Below, one piece after another: positions 1 through 7,381 of a stretch of 13,992 bases of DNA. Source of the stretch: Coriobacteriales bacterium (lineage in GTDB: Bacteria > Actinomycetota > Coriobacteriia > Coriobacteriales > UBA8131). Made by a program: the position numbers and the translations under genes. The stretch covers positions 1 to 13,992 of the forward strand of contig JAISUQ010000157.1 of assembly GCA_031272005.1 (NCBI GenBank), in the 5' to 3' direction. A model generated the notes under the pieces. The model was not told the DNA's origin and did no database searches. It saw only the letters and a program-made list of their open reading frames with translations. Numbering within the stretch: the first letter of the stretch is position 1; every line of letters begins with the position of its first letter.

Positions 1-2027
1 ATCCAGACCCAGTCGCCGTCCTCCACGCCCAGGGACTTGGCGGTGTCGGGGTGGATCTCCAGAAGCGGCCACTTGACCTGCTGGCGCAGCCGGTCTATCT
101 GGCGATGTTCGGAGTGGAAAGAGGTATAGGAACGTCCACCGGTGGTCAGCACCAGCGGGTACTGCTCAAAGAGCTCGGGTGTGGAGACAGGCGAGCGCGG
201 CGGCTCGATGAAGTAGGGCAGGGCGTCATCGCCATAGTGGTGATAGGCGGTAGACCAGAGCTCAAAACGCCCGGTCTGGGTCATATATCCCAGTTGGCCG
301 TCGATGCGCAGCTTGCCCTGTTCGGCCTTGCGGTAGATTTCCTCCGGCTGATAGATGACCCGCTCCTGGAATTCCTTCCAGCTCATGCCAGCCGGCAGGT
401 TCATCTTCTCCATGTAGTCGTACTCATCGGCAAACTGATTCCAATACTCCGGGAACATCCGCTTACCCAACTTGATGTTGAACTCGCGGTCGCTGACACC
501 CTCCACCACATCCACGGCTTTGTTGCAGGCGCCCTGATAGGAGACATTCAGACCGTAGTGGGTCTCGACGATGGTGTCATGCTCCACCCAGGTCTTCAGC
601 GGGATGACCAGGTCGCAAAGCGCCATGGTTGTGGGATTGTGGAACAGCTCGGTGGCCATGGCGAACTCAAAGGAGTTCTTCATGGCCTCCAGCCAGCGGG
701 TCTGCGCGGCCGAGATGGCGCCGCCGACCACGTTGGAGGATTGGAAGATGCCCACCCGCAGGCGGTAGGGCTCAAAGGTCTCCAGGGTATCCAGTACGCA
801 GTCCGGGTGGTTGGTGGAGATGTTGTCGCAGACAAAGGGGTACTCCTCGGCGCCGATGCGCTTGGCAAAGGTCTCGGCACTGAGGATGCCGGCCTGCATG
901 GCCCGTCCGGCGATGTCGCGGTTGATGTCGTCGGTAATCGGCACACCTAAGGTGCAGCCGCCCGGAACGTCGAGGTTGTCGGTGATGGCCAGCATGCCCA
1001 TCAGAGCGTGGCCGATTTGCACACCGTTGGGATTCTGGTCCACGGCCAGGCCCCAGGCGATGGCCGAGTTCTTGCCGTCCGGATGGGCAGCGAACTTGCG
1101 GGCCGCCTCATAGATCTGCTCCACGGGCACCCAGGTGATCTCGGCGACCTTCTCCGGCGGATATTCCTTGACCCGCTCGGCCAGCTCATCAAAGCCGTAG
1201 GTCCACTTGTCCACAGCATCATGGACATAGAGGTTCTCGCTGATAATCACGTTGAGCATGCCCAGCGCCAATGCGGCATCGGTGCCTGGGCGCAGCTGCA
1301 GGTGAATCTCGGCCTTGGTGCCAATCCAGGTGACTCGGGGGTCGACGACAATCAGCTTGGTGCCGCAGTCCTTCATCATGTCCACGATGGAGTGGCCCCA
1401 CAGTCCATCCGGGTTGGACTTCAGCGGCTCCTTGCCCCATAAAACCACATAGTTGGGAGCTTGCCAGCCAGGATGGTCATAACGGTCGGGGTAGCGTGAG
1501 GCATAGTCGATCTCCGGATAGCCGCCGCCCATCAGATAGGCCGTACTTGCCGCACGCGGTGCATAGCAGGACCAACCGCTCTGAGCATAGCAGGCATTCG
1601 GTGAGCCAACGCTTAAGAAGGTCAGCTCGTTGTGGAACATCGTAGCCTCGCGCCCGGTGCCGCAAAAGACGACGATACTCTCCGGACCATAGGTGCTGGA
1701 GAAGTACTTAAGCTTCTCTTCCAGCAGGTCAAAGGCCTCGTCCAGAGAAATCTCGCGCCATTTGTTCTTGCCGCGGTCCTTGGGGTCGCGGACCTGTGGC
1801 CTGTAGATGCGGTCTTTGTGATAGACCAGATCCTTGATGGCCAGGCAACGCGGACAGAGCGCGCCGCGAGTGATTGGATGCTCCGGATCACCCTCCACAT
1901 CCACCAGTTTGCCGTCCTTGACGTGCAGCTGCAAGCCGCAGCCCACCGGGTGACACCCCGGTGGCGACCAGGCACAGGTGCGGATGATGGTCTCGCCGTT
2001 GCCTTCCCTCTTCCATGGTTTGCCCAT
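1..2027 (-). CDS. Molybdopterin oxidoreductase, acetylene hydratase/catechol dehydroxylase-like (3' end outside window)
   Basis: The minus-strand frame is open from an ATG at 2027 to the window edge (675 codons); the C-terminus lies outside. AAGGAAG sits about 8 nt before the ATG. The N-terminus has a Cys cluster (Cys18, Cys25, Cys30, Cys58, with Cys61 nearby) in the setting CAWSPPGCHPVGCG...LCPRC, expected to hold a [4Fe-4S] cluster. SGWSCYAPR near residue 154 places Cys154 as the likely Mo or W ligand. VVLWGKEP and VVDPRVTWIGTKAEIHLQLR fit bis-MGD binding. The C-terminal dinucleotide-binding domain is entered with FHSEHRQ and EIHPDTAKSLGVEDGDWVW. No twin-arginine or Sec signal is visible, so it is probably cytoplasmic. 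The Cys and SEHRQ patterns resemble the acetylene hydratase, pyrogallol transhydroxylase and gut catechol dehydroxylase group rather than formate dehydrogenase or nitrate reductase. The substrate cannot be read from the sequence. The divergent TetR gene suggests substrate-controlled expression; an Fe-S partner could lie beyond the left edge. Confidence 0.9.
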   Translation of the reverse strand, partial: MGKPWKREGNGETIIRTCAWSPPGCHPVGCGLQLHVKDGKLVDVEGDPEHPITRGALCPRCLAIKDLVYHKDRIYRPQVRDPKDRGKNKWREISLDEAFDLLEEKLKYFSSTYGPESIVVFCGTGREATMFHNELTFLSVGSPNACYAQSGWSCYAPRAASTAYLMGGGYPEIDYASRYPDRYDHPGWQAPNYVVLWGKEPLKSNPDGLWGHSIVDMMKDCGTKLIVVDPRVTWIGTKAEIHLQLRPGTDAALALGMLNVIISENLYVHDAVDKWTYGFDELAERVKEYPPEKVAEITWVPVEQIYEAARKFAAHPDGKNSAIAWGLAVDQNPNGVQIGHALMGMLAITDNLDVPGGCTLGVPITDDINRDIAGRAMQAGILSAETFAKRIGAEEYPFVCDNISTNHPDCVLDTLETFEPYRLRVGIFQSSNVVGGAISAAQTRWLEAMKNSFEFAMATELFHNPTTMALCDLVIPLKTWVEHDTIVETHYGLNVSYQGACNKAVDVVEGVSDREFNIKLGKRMFPEYWNQFADEYDYMEKMNLPAGMSWKEFQERVIYQPEEIYRKAEQGKLRIDGQLGYMTQTGRFELWSTAYHHYGDDALPYFIEPPRSPVSTPELFEQYPLVLTTGGRSYTSFHSEHRQIDRLRQQVKWPLLEIHPDTAKSLGVEDGDWVW

Positions 2028-2077
2028 ACACTCACTTCCTTTCGCTTCACTATTCGGTGTTTTCCAAGATGGCGGCA

Positions 2078-2107
2078 ATGATAGGCAAGGTGACTGTAGC
2101 CACTCAA
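2078..2107 (-). promoter_or_regulatory. Candidate sigma-70-type promoter for the molybdoenzyme
   Basis: On the minus strand a TTGAGT -35-like hexamer (2107-2102) and a TATCAT -10-like hexamer (2083-2078) are separated by 18 bp. The expected transcript start is about 45 bases before the ATG at 2027, leaving room for the AAGGAAG ribosome site. Hexamer matches are good but not perfect, so this is a prediction only. Confidence 0.4.
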
Positions 2108-2163
2108 TGAATAAAACTGGACTTGTGCCCATACTCAAGAACAGCCTGACGGGGTTGTACAGC

Positions 2164-2195
2164 AACTTGGACAATCCATCGCGATTGTCCAAGTT
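2164..2195. promoter_or_regulatory. Perfect 13-bp inverted repeat, probable operator of the divergent TetR-type regulator
   Basis: AACTTGGACAATC (2164-2176) is followed by a 6-bp spacer and its exact reverse complement (2183-2195). The dyad lies in the 263-bp spacer between the divergent molybdoenzyme and TetR-type genes. It is 35 bp upstream of a consensus TATAAT that could serve the regulator gene, and about 57 bp upstream of the molybdoenzyme -35 candidate. A perfect dyad of this size between a TetR-family gene and its divergent neighbour is the usual layout of a TetR operator. It could alternatively act as an RNA hairpin, but no gene end lies nearby. Confidence 0.65.
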
Positions 2196-2230
2196 CTCTG
2201 ACACTTCGCGGCGGTTAACCCGAGCTGCGC

Positions 2231-2236
2231 TATAAT
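2231..2236 (+). promoter_or_regulatory. Consensus -10 box (TATAAT) for the TetR-type gene
   Basis: An exact TATAAT lies 54 bases before the GTG start at 2291. No convincing -35 hexamer sits 16-18 bp upstream, so the promoter may be weak or need an activator. The 32-bp dyad at 2164-2195 lies just upstream of where the -35 region would be. Confidence 0.4.
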
Positions 2237-2290
2237 CCTTATATCCGAGGGATAACTGATTCATTCAGAAACCAACCAGAGGCGGGCTCG

Positions 2291-2929
2291 GTGAAGAAGA
2301 GTTCTGAAGGTTTCTCCAACAAAGCGATTCTCTCCAAGTCCTTTCGGACGATGATTGAGATAGCCAGAGCGTTGAGCTCCCTTTGCGAGCAACTACCCTA
2401 CTCCCAGATCAGCGTCGAGATGATTGCCCGTCAGGCTAAAATCAGCCGTTCTGGCTTTTATAACTACTTTGAGGATAAGAATTCCATCATCCAGTGGCTG
2501 AGCCTGCTGCACTACTCCAACGGCATAGATAATATCGGTCGCACCATGACCTGGTTTGAGGGCTATCTGGCCACGACCAAGGGGTTGGTGCAGTTCTTGC
2601 CGCTGTTGCGCAGCGAGGCCGATAACGTGGGCTACAGCGCTGGCGGGCCGACCTTCGTGCGTCACCGCCAACAGAACCTGCGCGAAACCCTCACCGAATA
2701 CCAGCACCTGGAGCTGAGCGCTAATCTGGCCTTCCAGATTGAGGCGCTATCCTACTGCGAGGAGGCCATGGCGATGAACTACTATCGGGGTCATTACGAC
2801 TACTCAGTCCGGGAATTCTGTGACATGTTGGTCAAGGCGGTGCCCCAGGAGCTCTACCAGGCCCTGGCCGACCCAACCGAACGCAAAGTCACCAAGGGCG
2901 ACTTCTGGCTGACCTCCAATTGGCAGTAA
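2291..2929 (+). CDS. TetR/AcrR-family transcriptional regulator
   Basis: This is a 212-residue protein, normal for the family, starting at GTG 2291 with an AGAGG-like site upstream. Residues about 15-65 form the TetR DNA-binding domain. The helix-turn-helix is seen in ISVEMIARQAKISRSGFYNYF (residues 40-60), with the recognition helix ending in the diagnostic FYNYF followed by DK. The remainder is a helical ligand/dimer domain without recognisable specificity; the tail (GDFWLTSNWQ) is polar and aromatic. It is transcribed divergently from the molybdoenzyme across a spacer with a perfect dyad, so it probably controls that gene and itself, releasing or activating in response to the enzyme's substrate. 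The role is inferred from layout; the family assignment is secure. Confidence 0.88.
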   Translation: MKKSSEGFSNKAILSKSFRTMIEIARALSSLCEQLPYSQISVEMIARQAKISRSGFYNYFEDKNSIIQWLSLLHYSNGIDNIGRTMTWFEGYLATTKGLVQFLPLLRSEADNVGYSAGGPTFVRHRQQNLRETLTEYQHLELSANLAFQIEALSYCEEAMAMNYYRGHYDYSVREFCDMLVKAVPQELYQALADPTERKVTKGDFWLTSNWQ

Positions 2930-2956
2930 TCCCCCTCTCCACGCTAAATTTTTACT

Positions 2957-2983
2957 ATTATTGTACTATATTAAACTTTATTG
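2957..2983. repeat. AT-rich 27-bp element, copy 1
   Basis: This segment in the convergent spacer after the TetR-type gene matches 9987-10013 at 25 of 27 positions; the shared core includes ATATTAAACT. Both copies follow the end of a plus-strand gene and face the end of a minus-strand operon. In this copy TTAAAC (2971-2976) can pair with GTTTAA (2988-2993). The function is unknown; a termination region, protein-binding site or mobile-repeat remnant are all possible. Confidence 0.6.
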
Positions 2984-3080
2984 TGTTGTTTAACACTGTT
3001 TTTATTTCATTTTGTACAATTTTGCGGCATTTTGTCCGCAATCTATGGGTGCAGCAGCTGAATCCCAGCTATGAAGCACT

Positions 3081-3105
3081 CGTAGGGGCGCAATGAATTG
3101 CGCCC
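3081..3105. repeat. Palindromic REP-like repeat; possible operon-end hairpin
   Basis: The segment begins CGTAG and contains GGGCGCAAT (3086-3094) and ATTGCGCCC (3097-3105) around a 2-base centre. The same core occurs twice, in opposite orientation, in the foldback element at 8839-8929. It lies 55 bp beyond the end of the minus-strand transporter operon. The hairpin could block exonucleases or help termination, but there is no T-run on either side. Confidence 0.6.
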
Positions 3106-3159
3106 TTGGGGGGGTGAATCCCTTGCATTGTCGGGGCGCAGGGGTGGCTTTGACGGTAC

Positions 3160-4119
3160 TCAGCGTTGGCCTTTGTCGTAGATCTGGCCTAAGGCGCGGG
3201 GGGCGCGGTTGCGTTTGGAGAAGAAGATCAGCAGCACCAGTACCAGGATGTAGGGAATGGTCATGGCCAGGTCGGTGACCATCGAGCCGATTTTCAGGTA
3301 CAGCACCAGCTGGTAGGCAGCGGAGCGGGCAAAGCCGAAGATCAGGCAGGCGGCCAGGGTGGGCACTATCTTCCAGTTGCCGAAGATCATCGCGGCGATG
3401 GCCAGATAGCCAGCGCCTACGTAGATGGCCGGCGAGACGTTGGCCGAGATGGAGTAGGCAAAGCACATCCCACCTACGCCGGAGAGCAGCCCGGAGATAC
3501 TCACGGCTACCATCCGCACCCTCGCTACGTTGATACCGGCGGCGTCCACCGCCTGGGGATTGTCGCCGCAGGCCATGACATGCAGGCCGAAGCGGCTGCG
3601 ATAGAGGATAAACCAGAAGATGGCCGCCAGGGCGATGATGATCAGCTCGAAGGGATAGATGTTGGTGAAAAATCCGCCCAGAATGGGAATATCCTTGAGC
3701 GCGGGTACGCTGTAGCGCGGTGCTGTGGTCAGCAGGAACTTGTTGGAGGCGCTGCCGGCGATGGCCTGGTTGACCAGCATCGCCAAAAAGCCGGTCAGGG
3801 CCATGGCTGCGATGTTGATCACCACGCCGCTGATCACCTGGTTGGCCCGAAACTTGATGCAGAGCAGGGCGTGCAACAGCGAGAAGGCTGCACCGCCCAG
3901 GGCAGCGGCGACAAACGAAAGGTAGAAGGTCAGCATGTCGTCCAAGCCGAGGAAGCGGTTTACAAGGGTCACAAACAGCCCACCGGTAAAAGCCCCGAAG
4001 CCCAGCAATCCCTCCAGCGCCAGGTTGGTGACGCCGCTGCGCTCGGAGAAGATGCCGCCGATGCCGATAATCAGCAACGGCAGGGCATAGGACAGCCCGT
4101 CGATGATGATGGTGTTCAT
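3160..4119 (-). CDS. BMP-type (nucleoside) ABC transporter, second permease
   Basis: This is a 319-residue, strongly hydrophobic protein with about eight membrane segments. The family hallmark FSERSGVTNLALEG is at residues 24-37, near the N-terminus as in YufQ/NupC-type permeases (BPD_transp_2 family). The ATG at 4119 overlaps the preceding permease's stop as ATGA. A GGAGG site (4129-4133) lies 9 nt upstream inside that gene's Gly-rich 3' end. With the other permease it should form the membrane channel for a substrate delivered by the lipoprotein encoded at 7382-8566. It is the last gene of the operon; a REP-like palindrome follows. By family the substrate is most likely nucleosides, but related systems carry autoinducer-2, simple sugars or other small molecules. 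Confidence 0.9.
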   Translation of the reverse strand: MNTIIIDGLSYALPLLIIGIGGIFSERSGVTNLALEGLLGFGAFTGGLFVTLVNRFLGLDDMLTFYLSFVAAALGGAAFSLLHALLCIKFRANQVISGVVINIAAMALTGFLAMLVNQAIAGSASNKFLLTTAPRYSVPALKDIPILGGFFTNIYPFELIIIALAAIFWFILYRSRFGLHVMACGDNPQAVDAAGINVARVRMVAVSISGLLSGVGGMCFAYSISANVSPAIYVGAGYLAIAAMIFGNWKIVPTLAACLIFGFARSAAYQLVLYLKIGSMVTDLAMTIPYILVLVLLIFFSKRNRAPRALGQIYDKGQR

Positions 4120-5642
4120 GTGCCATCACCTCCGCCGGCGAGGTTTCCGCCTCCGCGCCCGCCGCTGCCGCCGCCACCGCTGCCGCTGCCTGAGCCACTA
4201 GCGCCGTGTCGAGCGACGGTGCCATCCAAGCCAATGCTATCATGCTCGCCTATTGCACCGGCCACGCCGCCTGCAACATCGTCAGTCACATCACTGCCCC
4301 CGCCGCTGTCAGCGCCCCCAGCAGCGGCCCGGATGAGGACCGCGACATTCTCCCCCGCTTCTTCGTACTTGAAGCGCCGGCGGTCGATGAGATAACGGAT
4401 AAAGGCCGAACAGGAGCTGAACAGCAGGACGATGGCCACAATCAGCGAGGCAAAGTAGTCAGCCATTGTGCCTAATCCAATAGCACTTTTTAGATAGATG
4501 CTGCCGTAGGTCATGGTGGTAATCAAAAGCGAGGCAAAGATGCAGGCCAGAGGGTTGCAGTTGCCCAGCAGGGCGACGGCGATGGAGTCAAAGCCCACCG
4601 AGGTCAGGGTGCCGGGGTTGATGCAGTTGAAGTAGCCCAGGTAGTAGGTGACGCCGGCCAGCCCGGCGCAGCCACCGGAAAGCATCATGGCGATGACGAT
4701 GGTGCGGGTGGGCTTGATGCCGAAGTACTGGGCGGCCTTGCGGTTGGCGCCCACCGTGCGGATCTCGAAGCCCAGGCGGGTGCGCATCAGCACGAAATAC
4801 AGACCCACGGCCACCAGGATGGCCAGCACGAAGCACAGCGGGATGCGCGTCTTGATGTCGCCAATCACCACGTTGATCAGGGTCAGGCGGGCGTCGCTGG
4901 TGATGACCCGGGACTGGCGCGAGACCGGGTCCACATAATAGCTGTTGATGAAGAAACTGACGATGTACTGGATGATGTAGTTGAGCATGATGGTCGAGAC
5001 GACCTCGTGGATGTTGAAGCGGGCTTTGAGCACGCCGACAAAGGCTCCCAGCCCGGCGCCAATCACCAGGCCCATCAGCAGCACCAGCGGCTTGGCCAGC
5101 GCGGCGCCGAGCGGGCTGTAGCCGAGCACCACCGTGGTGATGAAACCGGCCGCCAGCATCTGCCCGGAGACACCGATGTTGAACAGCCCGGCTTTGAAGG
5201 CGATGGCCACGGCCAGAGCGGCAAACAGCATCGGGGTCAGGGCGTCCAGCATCCCCAGAAAGTCCGAGAGCATGCTCTTGCCGGTGGCATACTGCGGCTT
5301 GGGCAGCCAGCCCGAGCCCTGCAGCAGGCTGGTATAGACCACCAGCGGGTTCTTGCCCATCAGCACCATAATCAAGGAGATGGCCACCATGGAGAGGAAC
5401 AGCGCAATCAACGCCGTCAGCAGCGGCTGGGTGCGCTGGTAGTAGAGGACGCGCTGGAGCATGTTCATCTGGTCGGCACGCTCGACGTGCTCGAACTGTT
5501 CGGGGCGCTTGGGGCGCTTGGGGCGTTTGGGGCGCTCAGCGCGCTCCGGCTGCTCGAGCTGTCTGCCGGCAGCAGCGCCGGTACTCCCGGCGGCCTGGAC
5601 AGGCTGATCAGGGCGGACGTCCTTGCCGCTGCGGGCGCTCAC
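4116..5642 (-). CDS. BMP-type (nucleoside) ABC transporter, first permease, with unusual N- and C-terminal extensions
   Basis: This 508-residue protein is longer than typical (roughly 350-370). The membrane core runs from about residue 73 to 417 and carries the family motifs GLFNIGVSGQM (153-162) and IHEVVSTIMLNYI (211-223), matching YufP/NupB-type permeases. Before the core is a ~60-residue charged leader with the tandem repeat RPKRPKRPKRP. After it is a ~75-residue soluble tail rich in Gly, Ser and Ala, ending in a near-pure Ser/Gly run. The start is GTG at 5642, overlapping the ATPase stop as GTGA, with GGGAG 7 nt upstream; this supports the long leader, although Met59 or Met61 would give a conventional protein. 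The tail encodes the GGAGG ribosome site of the next gene. Both extensions are probably cytoplasmic; their function is unknown. Confidence 0.9.
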   Translation of the reverse strand: MSARSGKDVRPDQPVQAAGSTGAAAGRQLEQPERAERPKRPKRPKRPEQFEHVERADQMNMLQRVLYYQRTQPLLTALIALFLSMVAISLIMVLMGKNPLVVYTSLLQGSGWLPKPQYATGKSMLSDFLGMLDALTPMLFAALAVAIAFKAGLFNIGVSGQMLAAGFITTVVLGYSPLGAALAKPLVLLMGLVIGAGLGAFVGVLKARFNIHEVVSTIMLNYIIQYIVSFFINSYYVDPVSRQSRVITSDARLTLINVVIGDIKTRIPLCFVLAILVAVGLYFVLMRTRLGFEIRTVGANRKAAQYFGIKPTRTIVIAMMLSGGCAGLAGVTYYLGYFNCINPGTLTSVGFDSIAVALLGNCNPLACIFASLLITTMTYGSIYLKSAIGLGTMADYFASLIVAIVLLFSSCSAFIRYLIDRRRFKYEEAGENVAVLIRAAAGGADSGGGSDVTDDVAGGVAGAIGEHDSIGLDGTVARHGASGSGSGSGGGGSGGRGGGNLAGGGDGT

Positions 5643-7174
5643 CGCTTGACTCCCATCATGTACTCCCCCACCTCATTGCGGCTCAGGCTGGCGGCGGGGG
5701 CGATCTTGGTCATCTGGCCGTTGTAGAGCACACCGATGGTATCGGCGCAGGCCAGCACCTCATCCAGCTCGATGGAGACGAGCAGCACCGCCTTGCCGGC
5801 ATCGCGTTCGGCGATGATGCGGTTGCGGATGGCCAGAGTGGCCCCGATGTCCAGGCCCCGGGTGGGCTGGACGAAGACCACCAGTCGGCCGCCGAGGTCG
5901 ATCTCCCGGGCGATGATGGCCTTTTGCTGGTTGCCGCCGCTCATTGAGCGGGTCGGCGTACCCGGCCCGGCACTGACGCGGATGTCAAAGCGCTCAATCA
6001 GCTCGTTGGCATAGCGCCTGAACTCGTCGCGTTGCAGCAGCGGTCCGCGGGCAAAGGGCGGCCGGAAGTAACGCTTGGCGCCGAGGTTCTCCGACAACTG
6101 GAAGTCCAGGACCAAGCCCACGCCGTGACGATCCTCGGGGATATAGGCCATGCCGTCCACGCTGCGCTGGCGGACATTGGCCCGGGTGGCGTCCTGGCCC
6201 TTGAAGCGAATCTCACCGCCAGATGCCGGCAGCATCCCGGCGATGGCGTCGGCCAGCTCGATCTGGCCATTGCCGGCCACACCGGCTACGGCAAAAACCT
6301 CACCAGCGTGCACGCAGAAGCTGACGTTGCGGACCATCTCCACCTTATTGGCGCCACGCACACATAAACCCTGCACATCCAGCACCACCTCGCCGAACTG
6401 CGGCGCGTCCTTGGCTATCGCAAAATCTATCTGGTGCCCCACCATCTTCTCCGCCATCAACGCCGTGGAAGTGCTGGCTACCTCAAAGACATCAATCAGC
6501 CGACCCCGGTTGAGCACGGCGCAACGCTCGGCCACCTGCTTGATCTCCTCCAGCTTGTGGGTTATCAGGATGATGGTTTTGCCGTCGTCGCGCAGGCGCC
6601 GGATGGTCTCCAGCAGGCTGTGGGTCTCCTGCGGGGTGAGCATCGCTGTGGGTTCGTCGAAAATCAGGATCTCGGCCTCGCGGTAGAGCATCTTCAGTAT
6701 CTCCACCCGCTGCTGGGAGGAGACGCCCAGATCCTCAATCAGCGCCTCGGGGTCCAGCTCCAAATCGTAGCGCTCGCAGAGTTGGCGCACCCGCTCGGCG
6801 CCGCCTTTGCGATCCACGTAGCGTACCGGGCCCAGGCGCCGGGTGGGCTCCACACCGAGGATGATGTTCTCGGTGACGGTATAGTTGGAGACCAGCTTGA
6901 AGTGCTGATGTACCATGCCGATGTCCAGGGCTACCGCCTCCGCCGGTGAGGCGATGCGCACCTGCTGGCCGCGCAGCCAGATCTCGCCGGCATCGGGCTC
7001 GTACATGCCGAAGAGCATGCTCATCAGCGTGGACTTGCCGGCGCCGTTCTCCCCGAGCAGGGCAAATATCTCGCCTTTGCGCACGCTCAGGCTGACGTCG
7101 TCATTGGCGACGATACCCGGGAAGCGCTTGGTGATGTTGCGCAGCTCGATGATGTTATCGGCAGTATCGGGCAC
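5639..7174 (-). CDS. BMP-type (nucleoside) ABC transporter, double-domain ATPase
   Basis: This 511-residue protein has two nucleotide-binding domains, as in YufO/NupA and sugar-import ATPases. Domain 1 has Walker A GENGAGKST (41-49), Q-loop Gln90, signature LGVSSQQRVEIL (149-160), Walker B ILIFDEPT (169-176) and switch His206. Domain 2 has the family's degenerate Walker A GVAGNGQIEL (298-307), signature MSGGNQQKAII (411-421) and the QPTRGLD box (436-442). Only the first site is expected to be fully canonical, which is usual for this subfamily. The start is GTG at 7174 with AAGGA 6 nt upstream. Its end overlaps the first permease. It is separated from the lipoprotein gene by about 200 bp containing a strong hairpin and GC-rich repeats. 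It powers import across the membrane. Confidence 0.93.
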   Translation of the reverse strand: MPDTADNIIELRNITKRFPGIVANDDVSLSVRKGEIFALLGENGAGKSTLMSMLFGMYEPDAGEIWLRGQQVRIASPAEAVALDIGMVHQHFKLVSNYTVTENIILGVEPTRRLGPVRYVDRKGGAERVRQLCERYDLELDPEALIEDLGVSSQQRVEILKMLYREAEILIFDEPTAMLTPQETHSLLETIRRLRDDGKTIILITHKLEEIKQVAERCAVLNRGRLIDVFEVASTSTALMAEKMVGHQIDFAIAKDAPQFGEVVLDVQGLCVRGANKVEMVRNVSFCVHAGEVFAVAGVAGNGQIELADAIAGMLPASGGEIRFKGQDATRANVRQRSVDGMAYIPEDRHGVGLVLDFQLSENLGAKRYFRPPFARGPLLQRDEFRRYANELIERFDIRVSAGPGTPTRSMSGGNQQKAIIAREIDLGGRLVVFVQPTRGLDIGATLAIRNRIIAERDAGKAVLLVSIELDEVLACADTIGVLYNGQMTKIAPAASLSRNEVGEYMMGVKR

Positions 7175-7196
7175 GGCAGGTCCTTTGGCTCAGTCG

Positions 7197-7290
7197 ACGG
7201 GCGGCAGGGCGGGTGGTATCGGGCGGCAGGGCGGGCAGCCGGCTGGCAACAGGCGGCAGGTCGGGCAGCCGGCGTAGGGCGGTCGGGCAG
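7197..7290. repeat. Imperfect GC-rich tandem repeats between lipoprotein and ATPase genes
   Basis: Three imperfect units, each beginning with a form of CGGGCGGCAGGGCGGG, occur near 7199, 7219 and 7250, followed by a partial unit. Unit length varies between about 20 and 30 bp. The segment lies just upstream of the ATPase ribosome site on the minus strand, in the transcribed leader. It resembles the expansions seen inside several genes of this window. Confidence 0.55.
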
Positions 7291-7302
7291 GGCTGAAAAT
7301 CA

Positions 7303-7334
7303 GACCGGCCTGCTGACATTGCGGCAGGCCGGTC
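7303..7334 (-). terminator. Strong intercistronic hairpin downstream of the lipoprotein gene
   Basis: GACCGGCCTGC (7303-7313) and its exact reverse complement (7324-7334) form an 11-bp GC-rich stem with a 10-base loop, 48 bp past the stop of the lipoprotein gene. In the direction of transcription it is followed by TGATTTTCAG, a short T-run. It may be a partial terminator or an mRNA-stabilising hairpin that raises lipoprotein levels over the membrane components, as in other binding-protein operons. Full termination would leave the ATPase without an evident promoter, so read-through is expected. Confidence 0.6.
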
Positions 7335-7381
7335 CATTATCAATTATCCAGCGGCAGTTTTCAAATGCCTGTGGGCTGTGC

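Noticed and set aside
3022..3041. Terminator for the TetR-type gene (TTGCGG/CCGCAA)
   Set aside because: The stem is 6 bp with an 8-base loop and no downstream T-run on either strand; recorded only as a weak inverted repeat.
3002..4243. 413-residue minus-strand frame overlapping the second permease
   Set aside because: Different frame from the clear permease; its His/Arg-rich sequence is typical of a shifted GC-rich gene.
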